Source: Bacteroidales bacterium (lineage in GTDB: Bacteria; Bacteroidota; Bacteroidia; Bacteroidales; UBA932). Taken from it: a stretch of DNA of 48,503 nucleotides. The translations under genes were made by a program, and so were the position numbers. Position 1 is the first letter of the stretch, and each line of letters begins with the position of its first letter. The stretch lies in contig JAKSJY010000002.1 in assembly GCA_024402025.1 (NCBI GenBank), forward strand, positions 1 to 48,503. The letters run 5' to 3'. Positions 16,980-25,933 of this stretch are shown here, in pieces. Below the pieces are notes generated by a model. The model made no database searches, had not been told where the DNA came from, and saw only the letters and a program-made list of their open reading frames with translations.

Positions 16980-18086
16980 ATGGAAGAATTTTCTAAAACA
17001 GGCCGAAAACTCAGACCTAGAAAAACGACAAAAGCAGCTGAAGGCCCTGCTTTCAGCACATCCAAGGAATTCAGAAAACCTTCGGGAGAGCACAGACCCT
17101 ATGGGGAGCACAAAGCCTATGGGGAGCACAAAACCTATGGCGAGCACAGGGCATCCGGTGAACACAGGCCTTATGGCGAGCACAAATCCTTCGGGGATCG
17201 CAAACCTTTCGGCGGACGCAAACCGATGCACGGAGGAAAACCGTCCGGCGGAAGGAAGAACTTCGTTCAGTTCACGAAACAGTCCGACGAGGGCATAGAC
17301 AGGATGATAAGCCGTCGTCCCGTAGTGAACGGCGCAGAAAAGAAGGAGTCCGTGAACATCCCTGTCCGCGATGAAATCCGTCTCAACAAGTTCATTGCAA
17401 ATTCCGGAGTCTGCTCCAGAAGGGAAGCCGACACTCTGATCCAGGCCGGAGTGGTGACCGTGAACGGCGAGGTTGTCACCGAACTCGGAGTGAAGGTCAA
17501 CATTCACACTGACGACATACGCTTCAACGGCGAGAGGCTCAAGGGCGAAGAGAAGGTTTACATCATAATGAACAAGCCGAAGGGCTACGTCACGACAGCT
17601 TCGGACCCTCACGCGGACAAGACGGTGATGGAACTTCTGAAGGGATGTGCGTACAGGGTGTTCCCGGTAGGAAGGCTGGACAAGGCAACCACCGGAGTGC
17701 TGATGTTCACAAATGACGGAGAAATAGCGGAGAGGCTCACGCATCCTTCGTACGACAAGAAGAAGATTTATCAGGTGATACTTGACAAGCCCCTTTCCGA
17801 TGAAGACCGCGAAAGGATACTCGGAGGAGTAGAACTCTCCGACGGGACCGAGGCTGCCGACGAGCTGGAATTCATCGATGCCGAAGACCATCGCAAGCTT
17901 GGCATCGAGATCCATAGCGGAAAGAACCGCGTGGTCCGCAGGATTTTCGAAGCGGCAGGTTATGACGTGCGTGCGCTTGACCGCGTATATTTCGCCGGGC
18001 TTACGAAGAAAGGCCTCAAGAAGGGCGAATGGCGTATGCTGACGGAAGGGGAGGTGAATATCCTCAAGATGGGAGCCTATGTTTAA
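16980..18086 (+). CDS. rluB: pseudouridine synthase, RsuA/RluB family, with repetitive N-terminal tail
   Basis: Modifies a uridine in 23S rRNA (RluB/RluE/RluF/RsuA group). 368 residues: a basic low-complexity tail (1-125), an S4 RNA-binding domain (about 133-180; RLNKFIANSGVCSRREAD), then the catalytic domain with GRLDKATTG (Asp234 as the nucleophile) and GKNRVVRRIFEAAGYDV. The core without the tail is the usual size. Residues 35-82 are eight hexapeptide repeats of YGEHK(A/T/S) type. Bacteroidota members often have basic disordered N-termini, presumably for RNA contact. Its end overlaps era by eight bases. Confidence 0.9.
   Translation: MEEFSKTGRKLRPRKTTKAAEGPAFSTSKEFRKPSGEHRPYGEHKAYGEHKTYGEHRASGEHRPYGEHKSFGDRKPFGGRKPMHGGKPSGGRKNFVQFTKQSDEGIDRMISRRPVVNGAEKKESVNIPVRDEIRLNKFIANSGVCSRREADTLIQAGVVTVNGEVVTELGVKVNIHTDDIRFNGERLKGEEKVYIIMNKPKGYVTTASDPHADKTVMELLKGCAYRVFPVGRLDKATTGVLMFTNDGEIAERLTHPSYDKKKIYQVILDKPLSDEDRERILGGVELSDGTEAADELEFIDAEDHRKLGIEIHSGKNRVVRRIFEAAGYDVRALDRVYFAGLTKKGLKKGEWRMLTEGEVNILKMGAYV
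17082..17225 (+). repeat. 18-bp in-frame tandem repeat (8 copies) in rluB
   Basis: Eight consecutive 18-base units encode hexapeptides SGEHRP, YGEHKA, YGEHKT, YGEHRA, SGEHRP, YGEHKS, FGDRKP and FGGRKP. Units 2-4 are nearly identical in DNA (CTATGGxGAGCACAxA type), later units are drifted. All units keep the reading frame, so copy-number change would lengthen or shorten the protein without a frameshift. Confidence 0.85.
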
Positions 18087-18957
18087 ATCAGGCTTCGTAA
18101 ACATAATCGGCAATCCGAACGTGGGCAAGTCCACGCTGATGAACGCGATGGTTGGGGAGAAACTCAGTATCGTGACGGCGAAGGTGCAGACTACCAGGCA
18201 CAGGATAATGGGAATAGTGAACACTGATGATTATCAGATCGTCTATTCCGATACCCCGGGGATCCTCAAGCCTAATTACCGTCTCCAGCAGGATATGGTG
18301 AATTTCGTGGATGCGGCCATCGGGGATGCCGACGTGATACTTTACGTTACCGACACTGTCGAGACGGGTGACAAGAACAGCGAGTACGTGGACAAACTGT
18401 CGAAACTTGACTGTCCGGTAATCATCGTCGTCAACAAGATAGACATTTCGAACCAGCCCAAGGTGCTTGAGCTGATGGCGAGGTGGAAGCAACTCGTTCC
18501 TAAGGCTGAGGTGATACCCGCCTCGGCGCAGGAACGCTTCAATCTCGACGCCATACTTTCCACCGTTGTGGAGAAGCTGCCGGAAGCGCCTGCGTGGTAC
18601 GACAGGGACACTTTCACAGACAAGAACCTCCGTTTCTTCGCTTCTGAAATCATCAGGGAGAAGATATTGCTGAACTACAAGGAGGAGATTCCGTACTGCT
18701 GCCAGGTGGAGATCGAGCAGTTCAGGGAGGGCGAGGAAAGATATGACATAGGCGCCATCATCTATGTGATGCGCGAGTCCCAGAAGGGAATCGTGATAGG
18801 CAGGGGCGGCGCATCCCTGAAGAAGGTAGGTACCCAGGCCCGAATCGACATGGAAGACTTTTTCCAGAAGAAAGTGTTCCTGACACTGCTGGTGAAGGTC
18901 GATGCCGACTGGAGGGAGAACAAGAGAGAACTGAGAAAATTCGGATACGAAGAATAA
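18079..18957 (+). CDS. era: GTPase Era
   Basis: Ribosome-assembly GTPase that binds the 3' end of 16S rRNA. 292 residues. G1 is GNPNVGKST (11-19), followed by the effector region around TTRHRIMGI, G3 DTPG, G4 NKID and G5 SAQ. The C-terminal KH domain contains VEIEQFREGE and the GRGGASLKKVGTQAR loop. It overlaps rluB by eight bases, linking two ribosome-maturation genes, and is four bases before parC. Confidence 0.96.
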   Translation: MFKSGFVNIIGNPNVGKSTLMNAMVGEKLSIVTAKVQTTRHRIMGIVNTDDYQIVYSDTPGILKPNYRLQQDMVNFVDAAIGDADVILYVTDTVETGDKNSEYVDKLSKLDCPVIIVVNKIDISNQPKVLELMARWKQLVPKAEVIPASAQERFNLDAILSTVVEKLPEAPAWYDRDTFTDKNLRFFASEIIREKILLNYKEEIPYCCQVEIEQFREGEERYDIGAIIYVMRESQKGIVIGRGGASLKKVGTQARIDMEDFFQKKVFLTLLVKVDADWRENKRELRKFGYEE

Positions 18958-18961
18958 GACT

Positions 18962-21634
18962 ATGAGCGAAGAGTACGAAGACATAATCGAAGAACCCATA
19001 GAAGAGGACGAGGACATCGAGGTCGCTGAAGAAGGCGAAGGCTCGGGAAAATATGACAGGCTCCTTGAAGCGGACGCCCAGAAATTCAAGCTTTCCGGGA
19101 TGTTCAAGGACTGGTATCTGGATTACGCATCCTATGTAATCCTGCACAGGGCTGTCCCCCATATTGTGGACGGTCTCAAGCCGGTGCAGCGACGCGTTCT
19201 GCACGCGATGTACAATATGGATGACGGTGCATACACGAAGGTGGCCAATATCGTCGGCCAGGCCATGCAGTACCATCCTCACGGAGACGCTTCCATCCTC
19301 GGGGCGCTCGTCACCCTCGGGCAGAAAGGCTTCACGGTGGACTGCCAGGGAAACTGGGGAAACATCCTTACCGGTGACAGCAACGCCGCTCCGCGATATA
19401 TCGAGGCGAGACTTAGCAAATTCGCCAAGGAGGTGGTCTTCGACAAGAGAATCACCCACTACATGAAGAGTTACGACGGCCGCAACGACGAGCCTACGGA
19501 ACTCCCGGTGCGTTTCCCCCTGCTTCTTGCGCAGGGTACGGAGGGAATCGGAGTCGGAATGTCCTCGAAGATTCTGCCGCACAACTTCAACGAGTTGCTG
19601 GATGCGTCCATAGCCGTTCTCGAGGGAAGACCGTATGAACTGTATCCCGATTTCCCGACAGGAGGCTTCGCCGACTGCAGCAAATATCTGCAGGGACGCA
19701 GGGGCGGAATGGTCAAGGTAAGGGCCAGGATAGAGAAGATAGACAAGAGCACCATTGCCATCACGGAACTCCCGTACGGCAAGACCACCCATATGATCAT
19801 CGACTCTGTCCTGAAGGCCAAGGACAAGGGAAAGATCAAGATAAAGAAGATAGATGACATGACCACCGACAAGGTGGAGATCATCATCCACCTGCCGAAT
19901 GACGTTTCGCCGGACAAGACCATCGACGCCTTGTATGCATTCACCGACTGCGAGACGGCAATAGCCCCGAATGCCTGCGTCATCAAGGACAACAAGCCTC
20001 AGTTCCTCTCGGCCCACGACATACTGGAGTACAGCGCATTGCACACCAGGGACCTTCTGATGGCCCAGCTGCAGTACCGGATGGCGGAACTCGAGAATGA
20101 CTGGCATTACACCTCGCTGGAACGCATCTTCTTCGAGAACAGGATTTACAAGGTTCTCGAGCAGGATCAGAAGACCTGGGAGGACCAGAAAAACGACATC
20201 CTCTCCAGGATGAAGGAATATGAGAAGATGCTCCGCCGCCCGATAGTGATGGAGGATATTGACAAGCTTGTGGACAAGCCGGTAAGGAAAATATCGAAGT
20301 TCGACGTGAAGGCCCTGGACGAGAAGGTGGCCTCCATCGAGAAGGAAATGAAGGAGGTGCAGGACAACATCGACAACATAGTCAGATATACGGTCAACTG
20401 GTTCAAGGAACTCAAGAAGAAATACGGCAAGGATTTTCCCCGCCGCACGGAACTGGTGGGTTTCGAGACCATCACCGCCACCAAGGTCATTTCCAACAAT
20501 GCGAAGCTTTATGCGAACATGGCGGAGGGCTTTGTCGGAATCGGACTCAAGAAAGAGGATGGAGTGCAGTTCGTATGCGACTGTTCCGACCTGTCCGAGG
20601 TTGTGGTGATCCGCAAGGACGGAAAGTATTCCATCAAGAAAGTCGAGGAAAAGGACTTCTTCGGCAAAGATCTGCTTTACGTGGGAATTTTCAACCGCGG
20701 GGATGAGAGGACCATTTACAACGTCATTTACCGCGACGGCAATTCCAGCAATTACTACGCAAAGAGATTTGCCATCACTTCCATCACCCGTGACAAGGAG
20801 TATGACATAACGACCGGAGTGCCGGGTTCGACCATCCTCTGGTTCTCCGCCAACCACAACGGAGAGGCTGAGACGGTGCGCATACAGCTGAGGCCGCGTG
20901 CGAAGCTCAAGAAGACTTCCCTGGAGTATGATTTTTCGACTCTTGCCATCAAGGGCAAGACTTCCAGGGGGAATCTGGTCAGCAAGAACCCGATTCAGAA
21001 GATCAGCCTGAAATCAGCCGGAGTCTCCACCATTTCGGGAAAGGACATCTGGTTCGATGCGGATATCCAGAAACTGAATGACGAGCAGCGGGGGGCTTAT
21101 CTCGGCTCCTTCAGTGCGGACGACAAGGTGCTTGCAATATTCACAAACGGAACCTGCTATACGACTTCGTTCGACGTGAGCAACAGGTATCAGGGTGAGG
21201 TACTGAAAATCGAGAAACTCGACCAGTCCAAGACTTACACGGCCCTCTACTACGACGGTGCCGCAAAGACATATTACGTAAAGCGCTTCAGTTTCGTCGT
21301 TTCCGACAATACTCCTATATGTTTCATCTCGGAGTCGGCAAAATCAAGGCTTGTGGCGCTGTCGGATGACCTTCATCCCCAGTATCTGGTTACTTTCGGA
21401 GGAAAATCCGGGCATCGTGAACCCGAGGCTGTGGATGCCGAGATGTGGATTGCGAAAAAAGGAATCACCGCCAAGGGCAAGAAGTGCCATGACCGGGAAA
21501 TCAGCAAGGTGGAATTCATAGAGCCGCTGGACAAGCCGGAGCCGGAAGTTCCTGCCGGAAATGGTGAAGTGCCGGCCGAGGTCGAGGAGATTCCCCTTGA
21601 CGTAATAGAATTCGAGGAACTCACGTTGTTCTAG
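18962..21634 (+). CDS. parC: DNA topoisomerase IV / gyrase subunit A (Bacteroidota ParC type)
   Basis: Breakage-reunion subunit of a type IIA topoisomerase, 890 residues. A very acidic N-terminal tail (2-28) precedes the winged-helix domain. The catalytic Tyr is Y146 in APRYIEARLS. The quinolone region is YHPHGDASILG (104-114), so the positions equal to E. coli GyrA S83 and D87 are Ala110 and Gly114. A coiled coil (about 450-480) and a divergent C-terminal domain follow. The ARYIEARL core and the lack of a GyrA-box repeat favour ParC over GyrA. Part of the rluB-era-parC-aroK run. Confidence 0.9.
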   Translation: MSEEYEDIIEEPIEEDEDIEVAEEGEGSGKYDRLLEADAQKFKLSGMFKDWYLDYASYVILHRAVPHIVDGLKPVQRRVLHAMYNMDDGAYTKVANIVGQAMQYHPHGDASILGALVTLGQKGFTVDCQGNWGNILTGDSNAAPRYIEARLSKFAKEVVFDKRITHYMKSYDGRNDEPTELPVRFPLLLAQGTEGIGVGMSSKILPHNFNELLDASIAVLEGRPYELYPDFPTGGFADCSKYLQGRRGGMVKVRARIEKIDKSTIAITELPYGKTTHMIIDSVLKAKDKGKIKIKKIDDMTTDKVEIIIHLPNDVSPDKTIDALYAFTDCETAIAPNACVIKDNKPQFLSAHDILEYSALHTRDLLMAQLQYRMAELENDWHYTSLERIFFENRIYKVLEQDQKTWEDQKNDILSRMKEYEKMLRRPIVMEDIDKLVDKPVRKISKFDVKALDEKVASIEKEMKEVQDNIDNIVRYTVNWFKELKKKYGKDFPRRTELVGFETITATKVISNNAKLYANMAEGFVGIGLKKEDGVQFVCDCSDLSEVVVIRKDGKYSIKKVEEKDFFGKDLLYVGIFNRGDERTIYNVIYRDGNSSNYYAKRFAITSITRDKEYDITTGVPGSTILWFSANHNGEAETVRIQLRPRAKLKKTSLEYDFSTLAIKGKTSRGNLVSKNPIQKISLKSAGVSTISGKDIWFDADIQKLNDEQRGAYLGSFSADDKVLAIFTNGTCYTTSFDVSNRYQGEVLKIEKLDQSKTYTALYYDGAAKTYYVKRFSFVVSDNTPICFISESAKSRLVALSDDLHPQYLVTFGGKSGHREPEAVDAEMWIAKKGITAKGKKCHDREISKVEFIEPLDKPEPEVPAGNGEVPAEVEEIPLDVIEFEELTLF

Positions 21635-21636
21635 AG

Positions 21637-22143
21637 ATGACAGTATCGCTCACAGGTTTCATGGGATGCGGGAAAAGCACCGTCGGGAAGGCTCTTGCAG
21701 AACTTCTCGGATGGGAGTTCCTGGACCTTGACGAATACGTGGGGCACAAGATCGGAAGGACTGCGGCCGCTATCATCAGAGAATCCGGTGAGGAGTATTT
21801 CCGCGCCGTCGAGGCTGAAGCCGTGAGGGACATTGCGATGATGCAGTCGCTCACTGACAGGAATCTGGTGCTCGCACTTGGAGGAGGGACTCCGACCATA
21901 GGGAGCATAGGCCATATCATCTTCGGCCAGACAAAATGCGTGTACCTGCGTACTTCGGCCCGGATTTTGAAGGAGAGACTTCTGGCCGCCAATTCCGACA
22001 GGCCCCTGTTGGAAGTCGCGGGCTTTGAAAAACTTCTCGGCAGCCGGCTGCCGGTGTACGGGAAGGCGGAATTTGTTGTGGATACCGACTGCCGCACGGC
22101 GGAGGAAGTCGCACTTGAAATAGAGAAATTGATCAAAAAATAG
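21637..22143 (+). CDS. aroK: shikimate kinase
   Basis: ATP-dependent phosphorylation of shikimate in the chorismate pathway. 168 residues. P-loop GFMGCGKST (7-15), substrate-binding FLDLDEYV, the GEEYFRAVEAEAV segment and ALGGGTP are all present, with a LID around SDRPLL. It starts two bases after the parC stop and ends two bases before moxR. The short AroE at 6584 would supply its substrate. Confidence 0.95.
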   Translation: MTVSLTGFMGCGKSTVGKALAELLGWEFLDLDEYVGHKIGRTAAAIIRESGEEYFRAVEAEAVRDIAMMQSLTDRNLVLALGGGTPTIGSIGHIIFGQTKCVYLRTSARILKERLLAANSDRPLLEVAGFEKLLGSRLPVYGKAEFVVDTDCRTAEEVALEIEKLIKK

Positions 22144-22145
22144 AA

Positions 22146-23138
22146 ATGGAAAGCGTTAACATTAAAGAACTCAATGACCGTATCCAGCAGGAGAGTGCCT
22201 TCGTGGACATACTCTCGATGGAGATGGGAAAGGTTATCATCGGCCAGAAGCATCTTGTCGAAAATCTTCAGATTGCCTTGCTTGCCAACGGACATATCCT
22301 TCTCGAAGGTATGCCGGGACTTGCAAAGACACTTGCCATCAGCTCTCTCTCCAAGGCCATAGGCGGAAAGTTCAGCAGGATCCAGTTCACTCCGGACCTG
22401 CTTCCTGCCGATGTCACGGGTACTTTGATCTACAGCCAGAAGAAAGAGGCTTTCGAAGTCCATCAGGGACCTGTTTTCGCAAACTTCGTGCTTGCGGATG
22501 AAATCAACCGCGCGCCGGCCAAGGTGCAGAGCGCATTGCTCGAAGCCATGCAGGAGAGACAGGTGACCCTCGGAGACAAGACTTATCCGCTTCCTGAACC
22601 GTTCCTCGTCATGGCGACCCAGAACCCCGTCGAGCAGGAGGGTACATATCCGCTCCCCGAGGCGCAGGTGGACCGTTTTATGCTGAAGGTGGTAGTGGAT
22701 TATCCCAAGAAGGAGGAGGAGAGGCTCATCATCAGGATGAACAACACTGGGGAATTCCCCAAAGTGTGTCCCGTCGTAAAGCCCGAGGACATAATCCGTG
22801 CACGCAACGTGGTCCGCGAAGTCTATATGGATGAAAAGATAGAGCGCTATATCGTAGATATCGTCTATGCGACCCGTACCCCTGAAGACTATAACCTTGA
22901 AGGTCTCAGGAACCTGATCGGATACGGCGCATCCCCCCGTGCCAGCATCGCCCTCAGCGCGGCCGCCAAGGCATATGCATTCATCAAACGCCGCGGATAC
23001 GTGATCCCGGAGGATGTCAGGGCCGTTTGCCCCGAGGTCCTCAGACACCGTATCGGGCTGACATATGAGGCCGAGGCCGAGAATGTCAGAAGTGAGGAGA
23101 TCATCGAACAGGTCATCAATGCAGTAATCGTTCCGTAA
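22146..23138 (+). CDS. moxR: MoxR-family AAA+ ATPase
   Basis: Cytosolic AAA+ chaperone-like ATPase of 330 residues. A MoxR-type Walker A GMPGLAKT (55-62), Walker B LADEINRAP and sensor 1 ATQNPVEQEGTYPLPEAQ are present, with sensor 2 in the helical C-terminus. MoxR proteins act with VWA-domain partners, which here follow directly (DUF58, BatA, BatB). Its stop and the next start overlap (TAATG). Confidence 0.95.
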   Translation: MESVNIKELNDRIQQESAFVDILSMEMGKVIIGQKHLVENLQIALLANGHILLEGMPGLAKTLAISSLSKAIGGKFSRIQFTPDLLPADVTGTLIYSQKKEAFEVHQGPVFANFVLADEINRAPAKVQSALLEAMQERQVTLGDKTYPLPEPFLVMATQNPVEQEGTYPLPEAQVDRFMLKVVVDYPKKEEERLIIRMNNTGEFPKVCPVVKPEDIIRARNVVREVYMDEKIERYIVDIVYATRTPEDYNLEGLRNLIGYGASPRASIALSAAAKAYAFIKRRGYVIPEDVRAVCPEVLRHRIGLTYEAEAENVRSEEIIEQVINAVIVP

Positions 23139-24016
23139 TGGAAGCCAGCGAACTGTTAAAGAAGGTCCGGAAGATTGAGATAAAGACCAAGGCCCTTTCC
23201 CACCAGATTTTCGCGGGAGAGTACCATTCCGCGTTCAAAGGACGCGGTATGGCATTCAGTGAAGTGCGCGAATATCAGTGGGGTGACGATGTGCGTTCAA
23301 TGGATTGGAACGTGACCGCCAGACTCAGGAGTCCATACGTGAAGGTCTTCGAAGAGGAGAGGGAACTTACAGTGGTGCTTCTTGTGGATGTCAGCCGGAG
23401 CGGTCTTTTCGGTACGTCCGGAGGCACCAAGAGGGACAGGATTGCGGAAATCGCCGCAGTGCTGGCCTTCAGTGCCAGCATCAATAACGACAAGGTGGGA
23501 GCGCTGTTCTTTTCCGACCGCGTCGAGAAATTCATACCCCCCAAGAAGGGTCGTTCCCATCTTCTTCACATCATCCGGGAAATGCTCGAGCTGCAGCCGG
23601 AATCTGACGGGACCGACATAGGGGCCGCTCTTCAGTTCCTTTCCAATGCGATGAAAAAGAAGTGCAACGCATTCCTTTTGAGCGACATGCTGGATGTGGA
23701 TGCTGACGGACGTCCCAGATATGAGGATGCTCTCAAGGTTGCGGTAAACAGGGCGGACCTTTCAGTGATACGGGTGCTGGATCCGAGGGAAAGGGAGATT
23801 CCGCCGACGGGCCTCGTGCACATAAAGGACAGCGAAAGCGGCAATGGGTACTGGGTCAACACCGACTCCGCTCCGGTACGGAGAAAATATGCCGAGTGGT
23901 TTTTTGAAGTGGGGAAGAACGAACAGGCTCTGTTGAGGAGATACAAGGTCAATTCCGTGGATATTCCTACAGATTGCGACTACGTCCGTTCCCTGATGTC
24001 ATTGTTCAAATCCTGA
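23138..24016 (+). CDS. DUF58 protein with degenerate VWA fold
   Basis: 292-residue soluble protein of the MoxR-Bat cluster. The DUF58 signature GRGMAFSEVREYQWGDDVRSMDWNVTAR is at about 35-62, followed by a VWA-like region with a MIDAS-type DVSRSG and DGTDIGAAL. It probably binds or is remodelled by the MoxR ATPase; its molecular role is not established. One-base overlap (TAATG) with moxR upstream and one base before the next gene. Confidence 0.93.
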   Translation: MEASELLKKVRKIEIKTKALSHQIFAGEYHSAFKGRGMAFSEVREYQWGDDVRSMDWNVTARLRSPYVKVFEEERELTVVLLVDVSRSGLFGTSGGTKRDRIAEIAAVLAFSASINNDKVGALFFSDRVEKFIPPKKGRSHLLHIIREMLELQPESDGTDIGAALQFLSNAMKKKCNAFLLSDMLDVDADGRPRYEDALKVAVNRADLSVIRVLDPREREIPPTGLVHIKDSESGNGYWVNTDSAPVRRKYAEWFFEVGKNEQALLRRYKVNSVDIPTDCDYVRSLMSLFKS

Positions 24017-24017
24017 G

Positions 24018-24953
24018 ATGAAGTTGATAGCTGTCATATTGTCTTTCCTGCTGGATGTCATCCCTTCCGGTGATGCCTTTTTCAGGCAGCTCCAGACCAG
24101 GGACTCCATCCTCGTGGCGGATCAGGTGGAATATGGTTTCGAAATCAGGAACCCGCAGGACGGCGCCGTTGTCCAGCCGGGAGAAATGTCCGGGGTATTC
24201 AATGATACGCTTGTCCTGGTAAGGGACTGGAAAATCGACACCGTCACCGTGCGCAAAAAGATAGAGGCCGTGCGGGGAACCATTGTTCTCTCTCCCTTCG
24301 AGGAGGGCCATTACACACTCCCTCCGGTTCCGGTCCGCGTCAGTTGCGAAGGCAAGTCGGACACACTGCTGTTCGACCCGCTGGAGATGGATGTCAAGAC
24401 CATCCAGGTAGATACCGCGACTTTTCAGATAAAGGATATCAAGGGGCAGATCGGCTATCCTCTGACTTTTGCCGAGGTCGCTCCGTATATGGGGGGAGTC
24501 ATTCTTCTCGGTGCGCTTGCTGCGCTGCTGGTTCTGGTGGTGATACCCCGGATCAGGAGCAGGAAGCCGGATGCGCCCGAGCGTCGCGACCCTGCGCATA
24601 TCGTTGCCCTGCGTGAGCTGGACAAATACCGAGGAGACAAGTTCTGGGCTCCGGACAAGCAGAAGCTTTTCTATTCCGGAATTACGGATGCGCTGAAGAC
24701 CTATATCGACAGCCGCTTTGGGGTGGATGCTCCGGAAATGACTACGGCTGAACTGTTCGATGCCTTGAAGGACAACAGGGATTTCACTCCTGAAATGTTC
24801 TCGGAGCTGAAGGAACTTTTTGAAAATGCGGATTTCGTGAAATTCGCAAAGGCCGTGATGGATGACGAATCCAATGCCAGGGCCCTGCCTCTGGCCGTGA
24901 GGTTCGTAACTTCGACCTACCAGTCGGAAATTCAGGAAGGAGGTGAGCAGTGA
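24018..24953 (+). CDS. membrane protein of the Bat cluster (DUF4381-like)
   Basis: 311 residues. An N-terminal signal segment (1-20) is followed by a beta-rich periplasmic part (about 20-145), a transmembrane helix at about 158-178 (GGVILLGALAALLVLVVIP) and a cytoplasmic helical C-terminus whose YSGITDALKTYIDSRFGVDAPEMTTAE resembles DUF4381 and BatD tails. It sits between DUF58 and BatA as in other Bacteroidota Bat operons. Function is unknown. It may be a structural partner of the VWA proteins. Its stop overlaps the batA start (TGATG). Confidence 0.75.
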   Translation: MKLIAVILSFLLDVIPSGDAFFRQLQTRDSILVADQVEYGFEIRNPQDGAVVQPGEMSGVFNDTLVLVRDWKIDTVTVRKKIEAVRGTIVLSPFEEGHYTLPPVPVRVSCEGKSDTLLFDPLEMDVKTIQVDTATFQIKDIKGQIGYPLTFAEVAPYMGGVILLGALAALLVLVVIPRIRSRKPDAPERRDPAHIVALRELDKYRGDKFWAPDKQKLFYSGITDALKTYIDSRFGVDAPEMTTAELFDALKDNRDFTPEMFSELKELFENADFVKFAKAVMDDESNARALPLAVRFVTSTYQSEIQEGGEQ

Positions 24954-25933
24954 TGTATTTTGAATACCCGGCCCTTCTGTGGCTTCTCATCCTTCCGGTC
25001 CTTCTCGTCGCCCTTTACGTGGTAAGGGAGATTAAGGGACGCGTCCCCCATATGAGAGTCAGCATCGCCGGACCGTGGATACGGGAACGCGGATATGCGG
25101 CCGTTCTTCACCATCTTCCGATGGCGTTCAGGACCGTTGCGCTTGTTATGATCGTTCTTGCGATAGCGCGTCCCAGAACTTCCTCGATGAATGAGAAAAT
25201 AGACACCGAAGGCATAGACATAATACTGGCTATGGATGTTTCCACCAGTATGCTGGCCCAGGATTTCGTCCCGGACAGGATCAATGCCGCCAAGGATATC
25301 GCCATCGAGTTCATTTCCCAGCGTCCGTATGACAGGATGGGAATAGTGGTGTTTGCCGGTGAAAGCTACACCCAGTGCCCCCTGACTACGGACCGCGCGA
25401 CGCTCATCAACCTGATGAAGGACGTTCAGACCGATTTGATCGAGGACGGTACCGCCATCGGGAACGGACTGGCCACCGCCGTTGCGAGACTTTCTTCCTC
25501 GGATGCGCCCAGCCGTGTGGTGATTCTGCTGACGGATGGCGTCAACAACCGCGGGGAAGTTGCTCCGGCAACCGCTGCGGAAATAGCGAGGACATACGGA
25601 ATCAGGGTATATACCATAGGAGTGGGTGCCAACGGAACCGCACCTTATCCGGTAGTCACGCCCTGGGGTATGGAGAAACGCCAGGTGCAGGTGGAGATAG
25701 ACGAGGATCTGTTGAGAAACATCTCAAGCATAACCGGAGGACGGTATTTCAGAGCTACGGACAATACCAAGCTCTCCGAAATCTATGCTGAAATCAACTC
25801 TATGGAGAAGGCCCGCACTACCGTGGACAGTTTCCCGGTATACAAGGAACTTTTCGCAAGATTCGCAGTGGTGGCATTGATCGCCCTGCTTCTTGAATTG
25901 TTGGCAAGACTGTTAATGAAGAGGTTGGTATGA
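24953..25933 (+). CDS. batA: BatA, VWA-domain membrane protein
   Basis: Inner-membrane protein of the Bacteroides aerotolerance operon, 326 residues. Two N-terminal helices (about 5-22 and 55-75), a VWA domain with an intact MIDAS (DVSTSM, the Thr of PLTTD, TDGVNNRG) and a C-terminal helix (FAVVALIALLLELLARLLM) make the usual BatA plan. The ATG at 24953 overlaps the preceding stop (TGATG); a GTG one codon upstream is less likely. It overlaps batB by four bases. Confidence 0.92.
   Translation: MYFEYPALLWLLILPVLLVALYVVREIKGRVPHMRVSIAGPWIRERGYAAVLHHLPMAFRTVALVMIVLAIARPRTSSMNEKIDTEGIDIILAMDVSTSMLAQDFVPDRINAAKDIAIEFISQRPYDRMGIVVFAGESYTQCPLTTDRATLINLMKDVQTDLIEDGTAIGNGLATAVARLSSSDAPSRVVILLTDGVNNRGEVAPATAAEIARTYGIRVYTIGVGANGTAPYPVVTPWGMEKRQVQVEIDEDLLRNISSITGGRYFRATDNTKLSEIYAEINSMEKARTTVDSFPVYKELFARFAVVALIALLLELLARLLMKRLV

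Noticed and set aside
18758-20857. 699-codon open frame on the minus strand across parC
   Set aside because: Lies wholly opposite parC and era, which have clear motifs. It has no recognisable domain, and its length follows from codon composition of the sense gene.
21621-23048. 475-codon minus-strand frame opposite aroK and moxR
   Set aside because: Both sense genes have complete catalytic motifs, so this is a mirror frame.
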